Shown here: positions 13,262-25,981 of the stretch, piece by piece
Layout of the letters: the number at the start of each line of letters is the position of its first letter
Position numbering within the stretch: position 1 is the first letter of the stretch
From: Prostheceraeus crozeri
Lineage: Eukaryota; Platyhelminthes; Polycladida; Euryleptidae
NCBI GenBank assembly: GCA_907163375.1
Contig: CAJQUW010002208.1
Span: forward strand, 62,001-126,000
DNA: 64,000 nt
Direction of reading: 5' to 3'
Position numbers and translations under genes: made by a program
The notes under the pieces: model-generated
Told to the model about the DNA's origin: nothing
Databases searched by the model: none
What the model saw: the letters and a program-made list of their open reading frames with translations, nothing else

Positions 13262-13639
13262 AAATCTGAGCTTAAGTGGATTCTTATGGAGTTTGGGAAC
13301 CGAACAAGTTCTACCTATTTTGTCCACCTATACTGTCAGGTGGTGGATCTTCTTCGGAACACGTTTGGTGAGAGCCGTGTTATCAGTCGCGGCTTCAAGA
13401 ATTTCTGGCCTGCAAATTCTCCGGACCTCAATCCCCTGGACTTTTATCTTTGGGGTCGATTGCGTGACGATGTCTACTCACAGGGGACACCATCCAACAA
13501 AGACGAATTGAAAGAAAGGATCGAAAACGCCATCAAGTCCATCACACAGGAAGAACTTCTTTCTGCTGTGTGTGGTGTCTTGGACAGATGTCTGTTGCTG
13601 CGTGAAACTGGTGGTGGACATTTTGAACATCTTCTTTAA
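13262..13639 (+). pseudogene. Mariner-like transposase, C-terminal third
   Basis: The frame ends in the signature of a mariner-group transposase. It reads DLLRNTFGES, then FWPANSPDLNPLDFYLWG, which holds the third catalytic acidic residue in the SPDLNPLD block, then a helical region ELKERIENAIKSITQEELL, and ends GGHFEHLL with a TAA stop at 13637-13639. This matches the usual C-terminus of such proteins (full length about 340 residues). An in-frame stop lies just upstream and no N-terminal helix-turn-helix or first catalytic block is seen. The copy is therefore a 5'-truncated, inactive DNA transposon. The 3' end of the element is probably at about 13955. Confidence 0.8.
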
Positions 13640-13955
13640 CGTTCGCATATATGTATGTAATGAGAATAATAAAATGATAGATTACGATCATAATTCTTTT
13701 AATTGTTTAGTGATAAAATGGAGGAAAACATGGGTTACGTATTTATATGGAGAAATTATGGTACATTTTTTATGTTGTCTTTGAAGATTGCTCCGAGTTT
13801 TAGATACTGACCGTAGCTAAATAAAAATGGATGATTACAAAACCCCATTCATAGTACTCAATAAAAAACATAATTGAGAGTAGAATAGACGAATTTCAGT
13901 TAGCGTAAAATTCATTTTATATTTGGCCGGAATTGTGGGACACCCTGTAAATAAG
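13640..13955 (+). mobile_element. 3' UTR and terminal repeat of the mariner-like element
   Basis: About 300 bases of AT-rich sequence follow the transposase stop and end in GGGACACCCTGTA (about 13936-13951). Many mariner-like elements end in ACACCCTGTA. The complementary left end TACAGGGTGT was not found upstream, in keeping with loss of the 5' part. Confidence 0.5.
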
Positions 13956-15439
13956 TCCTAAACTCTCAGAATTTATAATCACGACTATAACTCGTCATAA
14001 CCGCCTACGTTTCGACCTGACTTGCTTTTTCACTAGATAGAACTGCTTTGGGGTACTCTAGTACTCCAACAGAAACAATTTAACTTTTATCATTTCTTTT
14101 ATTTTAAAGTCTTTTAGAAGTTTTTACTTCAAAAACCAAGACACGGTAGCGAAAAACTGAATGAGTGATTGTGAATTCCTCAATTACTATTTAAGAAAGA
14201 CAGACAAAACTCAGAGCAAATGAAGATTCCACAACTCCTACATTTCATAGTTTACTTGAAATCTGATTATTTTGGACAATACTTGCAACAACCATCATGA
14301 AGTTCCTATTGGATTACACGGATGACTTAAAAATTCCGATAATCAGCATAACATCTTCCACAGAGATACGGGAGGAAGAATTATTTGGTCGTAGCTTCGA
14401 ACTAGAGTATGCGCAAGTTCAGATTCGAATTTCTTTAGAAAAGTATACCGATTTTTGAATTATTTCTATATGTGCACAAATTTTATCTTTCACAAGCTCC
14501 TCAATGTGGCTCTTTTGGCTTCTATCGGCGGCAATCTAGAATTCAAAGTTCCGAATTCAATCAGGCAATTTGTTCATTTGAATTTTTATAAATGTGAGTC
14601 AATTGCCCATCGCTTTGCGGCCATTGTCCAGCAATGGAGAAGCGAGACTCACAACCAACGCAGGTGCAAAGATGTCATTAAATCTTTGGGCTCATGAATT
14701 CAAAGAGTGTTCCCTTGCTGGCATTGATAATAATACAATGTTTCATAAGGATTATTTCAAAGGAATATTTATGCCTTCATTATATCCAAATAGCATTAGC
14801 CAGAATATCCTTGACTTCGGATTTAGCGAGCTTCGCTTCTATAGAATTAGATTTTCTGTTCCTCTAAGTCGTTGTAACTGGACTTCATTCCATAGCACCG
14901 ATTTCTATTTACAAATTGTGATTGTTTCTGAGTAGCACAATCTTTAAATGAATATTTGATGAATATTGACGTTGAAAACAAACCATGCTGCTGAAATTGT
15001 TATTTTCATTCATTCTTTCTAATTTTTGGCGATAAAGCGGACTGATTGTAGTATAAATCATCAATTACTTGACATTGAACCATGCACCTATCTAGAAATG
15101 TCGAACTAGAGGGAATAGCGCTAATAATACATCCACGTCCTGGTGCCGTAAGAGGCGGTGTCAAATCAAAAACTGTGAAATCTGAATGTCTAAAGTCTCA
15201 TTTTCAGAAAATTACAAATATAAAATGCTTGAAATATTTGACTCATACTTCAAATTCATTTCATCTATTAATGCAACAACATTCACTCTTGCAAAATTGT
15301 CTTGATGTTTGTCTATCCCAGAGAATGCCCCTAAATGCAGAAAGAATTCAGATGGAATGATCATTCTTTGCTACACATTTAAAGCAAATGTTAGGTATAC
15401 CGCCAAAAGTTTCGACAGAAAGTCATTCATTGCCTGCTA
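13956..15439. other. Non-coding sequence, no gene seen
   Basis: Open frames of up to 113 codons (for example 14594-14935) have no recognisable domain and no codon or motif support. No repeat was identified. Confidence 0.5.
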
Positions 15440-16227
15440 CACCGTAAATCATAAAGTCCTATTTAAGTTTCAATCTGAGTACTGAATGAAAGAGTACTAA
15501 AATTACCGAAGTTGAATTCATAGAAGTACTAAAATGCTTACTGAGAATTAATATGATGGAACATCAATATAGCAATGATTCACTGTGAGGGAAGGACATA
15601 GAAGCGTAGGACAATAGCGATGCACTGATAGAGGTGCGTCACTTCATTATCATAACATCACTTATCACACTTCACAGTGCCGTCTCTATTGTCACTGCTC
15701 GTGTTCGCTTGCTCGATGAACTTTGCTCCTATTGTCAGCGCGCTCGCCATCCTGCCCGACTGCACTCCATATTGAGTCCAGCCAACGTTTTCCATCCTCT
15801 CCGAAAGTGCTTTGAGTCCTGCCAACGTTTGCCATCCTCCTCGATTGCGCTTTGAGTCCAGCCAACGTTTTCCATCCTCTTCGACGGCTATTTGAGTCCT
15901 GCCAACATTTACACACTTCAGTGACTGCGCTGTGAGTCTTGTACATATTTTTTTGATGCAAATGCATCTGTGTTTAATTGCCAAAGCTGTTCTAAGATGG
16001 ATGTGCACATGGGATGTAGTGGCTTATATATACGTACGGCATTTTTTGATTTAGTGGAGATGTTTGTCCCTTGGAATGACTAAATGAGTACTAAACTGAG
16101 TACAAATTAAGTACTGTGCTTTCGTACTCAAGGAGTTCTAAAATGAGTACTGATATTTCCACACTCAAAGAGTACTAGAATTTGAGATTCTGTCTAGTAC
16201 TCATTTTGGACTTTATGAATACCAGTG
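15440..16227. mobile_element. Candidate TIR element carrying a minisatellite
   Basis: The left end begins CACCGTAAATCATAAAGTCC. The right end, read on the minus strand from 16227, begins CACTGGTATTCATAAAGTCC; 16 of 20 positions match. Subterminal GAGTACT words recur at both ends. An 8-bp target duplication is not evident (flanks GCCTGCTA and CATAGCTT). No transposase is present. The superfamily is left open. Confidence 0.45.
15774..15940. repeat. 40-bp minisatellite, at least four units
   Basis: The word GAGTCC(A/T)GCCAACGTTT recurs with its first base at 15774, 15814, 15854 and 15894, and a degenerate fifth at 15934, an exact 40-base period. A further degenerate unit may precede at about 15734. 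On the minus strand the array stays open in two frames, giving repeats such as WQTLAGLK. Forty is not a multiple of three, so the frame shifts each unit and the open frames are probably fortuitous. Confidence 0.9.
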
Positions 16228-19200
16228 CATAGCTTGAAAGTGTATACATGTAGGCATATATCTTAAAACATTTCCTTAAAAAATGAGGTTGTTTTCCGAC
16301 TGAGACACTGATGGGAACATTGGTTTTATATGTAGTGGAGTACGCTCCTGTCATTTCAGTTTAAATTCAAAGGCAATTACAAAAAGCGGAATTGAAAAGT
16401 TTCTAGCACTATCCTTCCACCAGGATCCACTGAGAGAAATGAGACATGATTTAACTCAATTTATGAAATACTCTCTCTCTCTCTGTCATGCATGTTTCTC
16501 AAACGCAAATATATTCGCATTTAATTCTTTTGAAATTTTAATATGTGACTGCACGTGTTTTCATAAAATAATCACATACAATAGTCATACCTATTTTCAG
16601 ACATCAAAAAACTGCAAATACTTGGAAATTGAAATCATGTTTTAGATTCGATTTATCCTCAACTGTAACAGCATTTACCCCATGCGCGATTGCTTTCAAG
16701 GTTTCTTTAAAAACATTTTCAAATCATTCACTCAGGTTTGATGTAGAAGTTTCTTATCTGAAAACTATTTCAGACAACTGCGCAGACGTTGAGACGCGGC
16801 AAGGCTAATGAGTCTGATAATACCAAAAATGCTTAATCTCTGTTCATGCTGTATAATCTTCATTACTTAGTATTTTCTTATCCATTCAAATCAAAGATTG
16901 ATCTGAATTTTCTTGCTCCTGTCTTGGTATCACCACAGTTGTCTACAACTTCACGTAAAAGGCACAATATTATCCCATTGAATTCGTTTTTTTTAAAATG
17001 AAAGAAATTAAGCGCAATGACGTCTTATTTCAAATTTATTTGGGGCCAACGACGCAGAACGATATTTCATAGCATCCGCCACCTAATGGTCATTAATGCA
17101 GATATTTCCGAAATACGAATCCGCCCAGACTTCAATAAAGCTGAATGAATGAAATATTTTATCAAAATTCAGATGAAACTTCAGACTCCATTGCGTCTGA
17201 AGTTCAATGAATGGAGGAATGATAATAGGAGCAAAAATCAGAGGATCAAATGGTCACTCCTCAATGAATACCATCGCCACTAATCCAATTAGACACTTAT
17301 CGACAATGCCATCATTGAAATATTCGAAAAAGGTCAATTTACATGGTAATCTGAATTAAGTGTTAGCTAAGTTAATATTCAACTTTGTTTCAAAGATGGC
17401 TGATGATGCAGTCCCCTCAAGATTTCCCTATTTGAAAAATTGTTCACTGACTTACTTGTTTTTATAGAAAAAGGAAAAAAACTAAATTCACATAAAAAGC
17501 TGACTAATTCAAATCTTATGAATATCTTATGCATTTTCCCTTTTAAGTTGAATGTTCTATTTTTTGCGTAAAGGAAGCAAAAAAAAATAGCCAAAGATGT
17601 TGAGAATAGCTTAATGGCATATTTCTCTGTATTTCGGCAGTCGACCTTCTCAACTGATACAGTTTGATACTTACAATATTAAAAATTCAAAATGTATTCA
17701 AACTACATATAAATGTTATCTTGGGGTAGAGTAGTATCATAAGGAAATAGATATATTACAAAATGTAGCTGCCAAGTGAGTGAAACTTCAAGAATTTACA
17801 TGTATATTTGGATGGCACTTTTTGGTGAGGATGCATTCACGCATTCTTGTATGTAGTTGTATGCAAACTTAAGCTTATTTTTACTTTCCTTACATAAAAG
17901 CGAGATGCTGGTTACTTATCATGAGCGTCTTTTTACAACTTACGCTTCGTGTTTTGTAAACTTATTTATAGGTCAGAAGTGGAACTAGTGAAGGCAAATG
18001 TTTTTTGGATACGGTGTATATTAAACACCATTTCGCGTCTGGCTCCATACACAGAAGTCCAACAGTGGAACGTCTATGATTTTTGGAGAAAAGGTAGTAG
18101 GCTTATCCCGATCAATCAAATGATTCTTCAATTTTGATGTCTGGAGTTCACCCTCCATCCTATTGGTGCATCCGTGTTCGATTTCATAGCTGTGTCTTGA
18201 CTGGAAGTATTTTGTACAACAAAATGCCTTTGTACCGTTCTACATTGACTGCTTCCTCCATTACCTGACAACTTATCCAACCGAAAGGTAAGATGAGACC
18301 ACAGAACAAAAAATTGTCAAAGGTGATTGCCTCGGTTTCGCGTCAATCAAGTGAGGTTAACATTTCTACTGAGAATGTTGTCTGATCACTAAAACTGATA
18401 TTGAAAATTAAATATAGGATCCTATATGATAAACCTTCAATCATGAAAAGATAAAATTTAAGTCGATTACGAATAACTTTATGTTTCAAATAGATTACTG
18501 TAAAACTGTATGCTTCAAAAGTTCGATAACCCTTCATTGAGTACATTGCTTTCGGGAAACAGAGAAATTCGACTTCTTGTTCTATCAACCCTTCTTTGAT
18601 GGAATCATCTTTGAAAGCTACAACGATATTTGCCCTCTTGACAACCGAATGTCTCAACGCCTTGTGATGATCCACACATTTTCTCGGAGCCTTGGAAGGA
18701 GTTTCCATAATCAGCTTTTCCAAATAATCGATGCTCTTGCTAAAGAGGCTGCCTGTCTGTCGATGTCGGAATTTTCACTACGTTTCGCCTTGTCACGATC
18801 ATGTTATCACAAAAGTGGCATCTGAAACAATCTCAATTACCTTTAGGAAGAGACCAGATAACACATGTTTGTTACATCAACACAGAAAAACATGGCTAAC
18901 GTCCAGCAAAGCAATCAATGCGCTCCATTCCATGTGATTAATTTTGTATCTAATGAAATAAAACTCAAACTTATTCATTGATGGTGTACCTTTTCCTCGA
19001 GTGCAGGCATATTGTCATTTGTCCAACAACTTTGTTAAATGCGCGGTGGTATTCACCCTGATATTACTAATAAAGATCCTAAAGAAGATCGCGAACACCC
19101 TGTATAATATGTGTTCATATAATCTCTACTAATAACATACCTCGAAAAACAATTTTACATTTATCCCTATCATTTTGAGAAGCTGATATTTTTGAATAGA

Positions 19201-21782
19201 GGGCAAAACGGGTCAGTGTCCTCATTTGCCCGTACCGCTATTAACCCGTTTTGTTCATTTCCTCATAGTCTTAAGAAATCGCATTTTATCGATATGATGA
19301 GATATTCTATCATACATTCTATCATACATGGTAACCGCTCTATACCAATCACATACGAAGGATGTATACCAAGATATTTTTTGGTATATTTCTGTATCTA
19401 TTTGTATGCTTTTCGTATGTTATTTCAAATGTGGTATGCTCTACATACTAAAGCCATTCCAGCACAATGTTCAAGGAAAGCATCAATGATGTCTAAAGTA
19501 TGTTGATTTTATCAATTTTATCATATTTATGCCCTTTATCAATAAAGATCACACTGGTGTTACTACTGTTTTGTAAATGGTGAGATAATGACATTCAAGA
19601 GTCAAACTTACAATACTTAATTCAATTTTAATATATGTAAGTCTAAGGCATTTCATAAATGATCAATAATTATTCAACCATCAACAATCATGCATTATGT
19701 AATTTGAAATTAAGCATATTGTCAATCCGAAATAAAAACACATCATAATTCATGAACGCAGAAATAGTTATGTTTGAGATATATAAGTCAAAATGCTTGC
19801 ACGAGAGACATCGTTTGAATGAATTGATGTCAATCAATTTGGTTCATAAAATAGAGCTAACCAAGCGTTCTGTTAATGTTAGCAGGCAAGTAGCAACGAT
19901 GACACACTCGTAGAACATAAAATTCACAATAAATCTAATCTATTAAAATACCACACTAGCAAAAAGAAATATTCACGACTGGTATTACTGAAAAAAAGTT
20001 ATTTGACAGTAGTGTTCAACATATATTTTTTTGCTATGTGACTTAAAGCTCTACATACGAGACACGTACGAATGAGGACGAGTTTGCATCGGGTCTCGTA
20101 TATAAAACATACCAACAACTCGTATTTCATTGTAAAGCAGCCAATCACAGATAGAATAGTTCGTATCGCTACATACCAATCACATGCGAAAGTAAGTGAG
20201 ATTTTGTATGAAAAACATGCCAGATCTCTGTAGACTGATATCAAATGCTAGTTTCAAATTGTATGTGTTTTTGGTACATGTTTGTATACAATTTTCAGTG
20301 TATGCGATTTACAGTGCAGTTACCTACTCTTCTTATTCAAGATAGTGGGAAAACAACATTGAATAAGCTAGCACAGCGAATACGTGGTTATCGTTGTCAA
20401 GGTTCCGTGTGAAGACTGCTATGATTGGTCGCTATTTATACACGCGATATGATAGTCGCGAAAATGATAAAACGGAGACAAATCGAGCTGACCCTTCTTG
20501 CCCAGGTGGCCCGTTTAGCATAGGCTTCCCCTACAAGGATGTGAAAGTGATCAGATTTGAATCACCTCCTCTCCAGATTCCATTGATGCCTGACAGTTAT
20601 CTAAATGCTTGAAAAATTAAATTGCACTATATGCAAATTTGACTGAATTTTGTAGTCTCTTAGCTCCAATGTGTCATGTTTGCATACTAAGAAAATACTT
20701 TTAAGGACTTTTAATAAAAAACGAAAATATATCACGCTCAGCCTTGGGCGATGTTGGGAAAATGCATTGAATATCCTCTATCAGAATGAGAAGGCAAAGC
20801 AGACGGTAGTTTCATCTGCTTCAGCGTCAAAGTGATGTCATGCTATAACGGCTGCATTTGTTCCATCATTGCCAGAAAGTCAGGCTTCAGTACTGTTTTA
20901 CCCGAGCAGCTCCTAGAAACCTTTACACCATTTTTGCTATTGCTCAAAACTACGATAGCTACGGCTTTAATTTTCTGCTACTGTTAGCTTATGTGCATTT
21001 CTGATAATGACGCCAAAATAAATCAGGTTTGGCCCATGAGAACATCAAACATTTGACTTTCATAAAAATCAAAAATGCAGTCAATTTCCTACAGAATTTA
21101 GCATCTAAATCAATTTAAATCGCTGACAAAGTTATACATCAGTGACAAAGTGCATCTGAAGCAGTGATCAACATATTCACTCATCCACAAATGCATCAAT
21201 GTGAATTTTATATGAATACTAGCAGCATGCTTTAATTACTACTGATAATAGTTTGCAAGTAATACTGTCAGTTTTCTGCTACAAATACTGCATCCGAATT
21301 CACAAGCTATATAAGAGCTTAAGATAGCAGCAGACTATGCTGTATTTGCATGTGTTTTCAGAAATCTCTATCTCAATTGTATTCAGTTTGTAACAATCCA
21401 ATCTGCTTTTGAAGAAAAGACGAATGAAAACGTGTAAGATTACACAATAAACCACAGAGGCTATTGCAAAGAGATTGAATTCAGTGATCAGTAAAGAATT
21501 TTAAAGATGTGTCGGTCACTTTTTGGTTATTTTGATGTGACATTTCAGCGCACCAGTTCACATTTCAATCGTTCTCAATTATGTATTTCATGCTGTGATA
21601 AAGAAATGGATAATATCACTGTCTACCGCCTGCTGTGTCAGCCGCAATTCTTTAAAAGAAATGTTAGCACACTGTTTTCGAGGCTGAATGATTCCTCTAA
21701 AAGACTTTACCAGTAATTATCTAGGCTAATATTCTATCTAGCACACTGCACACAGTCACACGTATTTGCGTATTTGCAGCAC
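16228..21782. other. Non-coding sequence with a possible mariner-type terminus
   Basis: No gene is recognised. At about 19092-19104 the sequence GAACACCCTGTATAAT resembles the terminal repeat of mariner-like elements. A 126-codon open frame on the minus strand at 18343-18723 lies inward of it but shows no transposase motif I can name. A short word, TACCAATCACAT(A/G)CGAA, occurs at about 19352 and 20174, suggesting diverged dispersed repeats. Confidence 0.4.
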
Positions 21783-21855
21783 TAGTCCGTCAGCCTGAAC
21801 GAGCTGCTGCAGGGAACGAGACCGAAAATGAGACTTTCATATAATGATGTACACC
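21783..21855. repeat. Dispersed 73-bp repeat, copy 1
   Basis: Aligns without gaps to 63509-63581 in the same orientation, sharing TAGTCCG, CTGCAGGGAACGAG, CCGAAA and TGAGACTTTCA at matched spacing. Similarity stops at ACACC on the right in both copies. Confidence 0.75.
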
Positions 21856-21958
21856 AGGGTAGAACCGGCCGGCTTTTTGGCGGCCGGGGCCAGGCCGGGC
21901 CGGCGGCTGGCGTAATCAAAACCGGTCGGAACTAAGCCGGCATCTCTGTAATTAAGAT
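21856..21958. repeat. GC-rich CCGGC-repeat island
   Basis: Within very AT-rich sequence this stretch is dominated by CCGGC/GCCGG words. It begins CAGGGTAGAACCGGC, and its far end read inward begins CAGAGATGCCGGC. The form resembles a tiny hAT-like element with simple subterminal repeats, but no 8-bp duplication is seen, so this is only a suggestion. Confidence 0.4.
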
Positions 21959-24900
21959 TGGCAGCTGTTCAACTTAGACCGTCAGACATCATTCGATTTC
22001 TCAATCTCTACGTAGCACAAGGCAGGTTTGCCGGTACTCCGGATAAGAAAGGGCTTCCGATAAAATGCAACGATACTGATTTTCATCAATTTCTATCCAA
22101 ATTGACCTTCTATCAGGTTATTAGGTAAAATTTTGTTCGCGTATGAAAAAGATTGATCCGTAATAACTTATTCAAGATAAGGAATAATTTTACGATAAAT
22201 AGGCTAGCAAACACATGATCTTGCAAAATGCATTTATGATGAGTATGTGATTCCGAATACTCCATTTCAGATCGAGTCATGGCTAAAAATAGATGCATAA
22301 TCAAATAATTGTCTATGAATTAGTGCTTATTCAGCATCAACGTGCCCTCACTGTCATCAAATCAACTATGAAACTTCGTAGTGCTTATTACGAAGTACCA
22401 ATATCACAAGCTACAGAATCCTCTGGCAAAACAGTCGTGAATTCAGTAATAAATTATAACAACTTTCATCTAGTAACCATCAAATCCATCTAATCACTGG
22501 CAAAGAGCATTTGAGAGCATGTCATTAAGCTAGCACTTTTTTGTTTGCATGTACATCGCATGTCATCATTTGAAAAATCTAAAAGACAAAAGCGTTTTGA
22601 CTCCAGCTGAGAATCGAATATTATTCGACAGTAATTTTCATTTAAGATAAATACATTTCAACAGACTCTGCCTTGTTTTTACTTACGGAATCGAGTTACA
22701 TTGAAGGACAGCCAGCAGCCGTGCACGCAAGTCTGAACACGACCACCATTTCGAGTAGTTTTGATTTTGTGATCAGTTCATACGATTAATACAAAATCCT
22801 CTGAAATGATGAATAATCAATTAGATCATTAGAGCTTCCTTCCTCATTACTTATCTTTGTCATACCATCACGGTCTCAGCCGCTGAGATTTTAATCATGA
22901 ATTCTTCATCATTCAGGTTCAAACGTTGATCACAGTTGACTGCCAAAAGGTCATTCAATTCATTCCCATCTTCGTTCTGATAATCATTAGATTCAGGTAC
23001 TTGCACTGCTTTGCACTGGTTTGATAATGAAAGTGTTTTATTTCTTATCGATAATTTCTAGAGCTTTGCATAAAAATGCAAGAAGCATAAGTTTCTAGAC
23101 ATTTAATAGCACGAGAGCTGCCGACAACCTCTATAAAAATTGGAACAATAAGAAGAGGAATAAATATAATAAATAGAAATTATTAATATAAGGAGAATGA
23201 TCTTTCAACATAAGATGAAATAATGAAAGGAAAGATTTTTCATGTGTTATTACTTATTAACAAAAAATACATGTTTGACTAAGAAGACGAGTTCTTAAAT
23301 GTACATAATATTTCTATGATAACAAACGTTTTGCTATTAATTTCACACTCTATTTGCTTCCCTTGGCTGACCGCTTCTTACTTTTAAGCATGACGAAACG
23401 GGAAGAAGCTACGCGTTAATGATATAAAACCTTTAGTACTCAGATTATGGTAGAAATTATCAGCAGCCCCTGGACGATAGCGAAATCACAGCGATTTCAC
23501 AATATCCGAGTTTGAGAGCAATGTGATGTCAAAAAGTTTAAAAATTACAATTCTGTTGACATTTAGGTGATGTCAAGAGCCAGCTTGCTACTTGCAAACA
23601 TCAGAAGATCTTGAAGCGAATTCACCGTATTCCAATCTCAGAAATTAAGCTTCTATTTAGAAGGCATCAAATTATTGCTTATTAGTTTATACAGCGTGAC
23701 TAAATTCTGCCTTTCACTTAATGGTCGATCACGGAATAACTTTATAATCATTTATGTCAACATGGTTGAATCTGCAGGCATCACAAAGTGCAATTAGCTT
23801 ATGAAGTCGACCACAATACCATAACCAATGACTAGTCCAGTTACGGCCTTGCCTGATGCTTGCATCCATCCATTAAACAGCTCACGACAATACAACACGA
23901 CACTTGAATATCATGATTTTTGAAATAAACTTTGTGATACCTATCCTTGATCGTATTACACTTGCGACAAGAGCACGTGCCTTTATCACCTAACATCGTG
24001 ATTCAATGTAATGATTGCCGATGCACCCACCTTTTCAATACGTTGCTTTTAATATCTCATTGAATTACGAATTTTTTGCGAAGTGCAAAATATTTGCGCT
24101 ATGTCTATTGTCTTTGAGACAGCCCAAAAACCTTTGAAGTGTTTAAATAATATTCTTGGAAATCAAAAAATTTTCGAAGTTTCCCAGACAGTTGATCAAA
24201 TATAGAAATTGCCACATTGATCAAATAGCATTCGATAAAAAATAATTGAATATATGAACTGCAGTATTTGAGCTAATTGTTTTGCCGTTGGCATTTATGC
24301 GAATTCTCCCTCTATACCATCTTGGACTCCTAGTCTTTGGATATTCTTTGGACTCCACTCTTTCCAGTAAATTCATTAGTATTTTATTTCGCATTATTCT
24401 GTCTTTAAGTGAAACAAGTGGCGAGCCAAAATGCATCACATGGTATGAATATTCTGCACTTAAAATCGTTCAGATAATTTGAGGAATGAAGCCTCACTAT
24501 GAAGATGGGGAAAGATTGAAATTGGCTGTTTGTTGTTGATAGTCTTATAAAGTGCTAATGTTATTTGGTGTCAGCATCGTATATTGATTCATCTTGAAGC
24601 TGACATCCAAATGAATTACGAAATCCAATTCTCTTGGTGACAATGAATTGTTTATGGCCTCCGGTATGCTGCTTTATGTCCAATTAATGTCGTAAATGTC
24701 AATATTGAATCAATCAAATCATATTGTTGACGAAATATAGCTTTTCCGAGAGACTCTTACATTTGATGTCACATCAGATTTTAAAAATCGATGCAAAAGA
24801 AATGAAATATCGCAACTGCAATTATATTTTTACTTTGAAGACACGATTGTTAAAAACACGCTCATTCCAATGCACTTTGTTTGCAATTAGAGAAATTTTA

Positions 24901-25100
24901 AGTATCAATAAATGTTGATAGTTAAGGATACAATCATGATTTTCTCACACTACTTCGCTTTGAATTCTATAAAGAGTGTTCAACGATCAAGAATGCAGTT
25001 AAATGGTTGAACTTCGCCAGCACTTGCACTTCGGCGCATCAGTATTTGAAATGCGAGGGATAAAAGAGTAATTAAAGTCAGAAATTCACTTTCAGTCTTT
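21959..25100. other. Non-coding sequence, no gene seen
   Basis: No conserved coding block, RNA gene or repeat end was recognised. Open frames are under about 75 codons. Confidence 0.5.
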
Positions 25101-25108
25101 GCAATTAC

Positions 25109-25153
25109 CTCTCATCGGGGCGTCCTGACGATGACCTTAAAACGCGATGAGAG
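25109..25153. other. Short hairpin with a hammerhead-like CTGACGA core word
   Basis: CTCTCATCG (25109-25117) pairs with CGATGAGAG (25145-25153). The loop holds CTGACGA (25125-25131), matching the CUGANGA core of hammerhead ribozymes, and AAAAC, where GAAAC would be expected. Stem I is essentially absent. It may be a decayed end of a Penelope-like element or coincidence. Confidence 0.25.
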
Positions 25154-25739
25154 ACGCACCGCCTCCCGCTAACTCCTCCATCAACAGAGTGATAGCAACT
25201 TTTTAATACAAGTATATCCTTCAAATTTGATAAATTATGGTCTAGAAGATAATAAACCAGTGACTGGAGAAGAGTCACTTGAAATGACATAATTGGCGAG
25301 CAACAAAGTGACAAACACCTGAAAATTATATAAAAATTTCATGAAAATGACACGACATTTCTTGTGCTGTATTTTTTGCACCAAACATCAGATCGGCTTC
25401 AAGTTTGGATTGCGAACAGCTAAGAAGATTTTTTCCCATTTTGTAGTAATAGTCAAGGTATCAAAATATTAACATACTTATCAATAACTATTTATGCATT
25501 CTTCATGCTTGGAAATCACAATCGCGAACCGTATGGCGATTCTGGAAGGATGGATCGCACCCAACTTAGCCTCTTAAGCATTCTCCTTCAGGCAATATAT
25601 TTACGAACAAGTACATTTAGATTACAAAAAAGCATAACAGTATAAGGTAAGAGTAGGTACGGAACTCAAAGAAAGAAAAGTAAGAGGTAAGTCGCCATTA
25701 AAATTCACACGGGATTCCAGCCGCATCATCGAGGCCTAG

Positions 25740-25981
25740 TCCAGTTCTCCACTTCCTATACGTGAACCTCTCATGCTGTGGCTTGTTGCCCTTATTAGTG
25801 CAAACATGATGCTTGCATGCACAAAGGATGTTGTCGGTCGATTGCCCATGAAATTCTCCCATTCGGCATTCAGTTTATGGGACAGAGCCTTGAAGAAAAA
25901 CTTGGCTTGAGCACTGCATAATCCTTCACAGGAGAGGATCAGCGGGGTAAAATCACTTCTGCGGTGAGTACATGGATCTTC
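25740..25981 (-). pseudogene. Retroelement C-terminal coding fragment, distal half (fossil)
   Basis: Read on the minus strand from the left edge of the large TIR element, this stretch resembles the extreme C-terminus of a reverse-transcriptase ORF family common in invertebrate genomes, with a segment like FTPLILSCEG followed by a helical region and an RGSR word. The proximal half lies at 31640-32060, on the other side of the inserted element. The family is probably a non-LTR retroelement, but the RT itself is not in the window. Old copy, cut in two by a later insertion. Confidence 0.55.
25976..25981. repeat. Target site duplication, left copy (ATCTTC)
   Basis: ATCTTC immediately precedes the first base of the left terminal inverted repeat and is repeated exactly at 31634-31639. 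The bases beyond differ (G on the left, A on the right), so the duplication is exactly 6 bp. Confidence 0.85.

Noticed and set aside
18343-18723. A 126-codon minus-strand frame as a transposase
   Set aside because: It lies near a mariner-type terminus, but none of the catalytic or helix-turn-helix blocks can be read in it.
19199-20505. Facing GACCC...TTGCCC words as terminal repeats of an element
   Set aside because: The match needs gaps and does not extend; no target duplication is seen.
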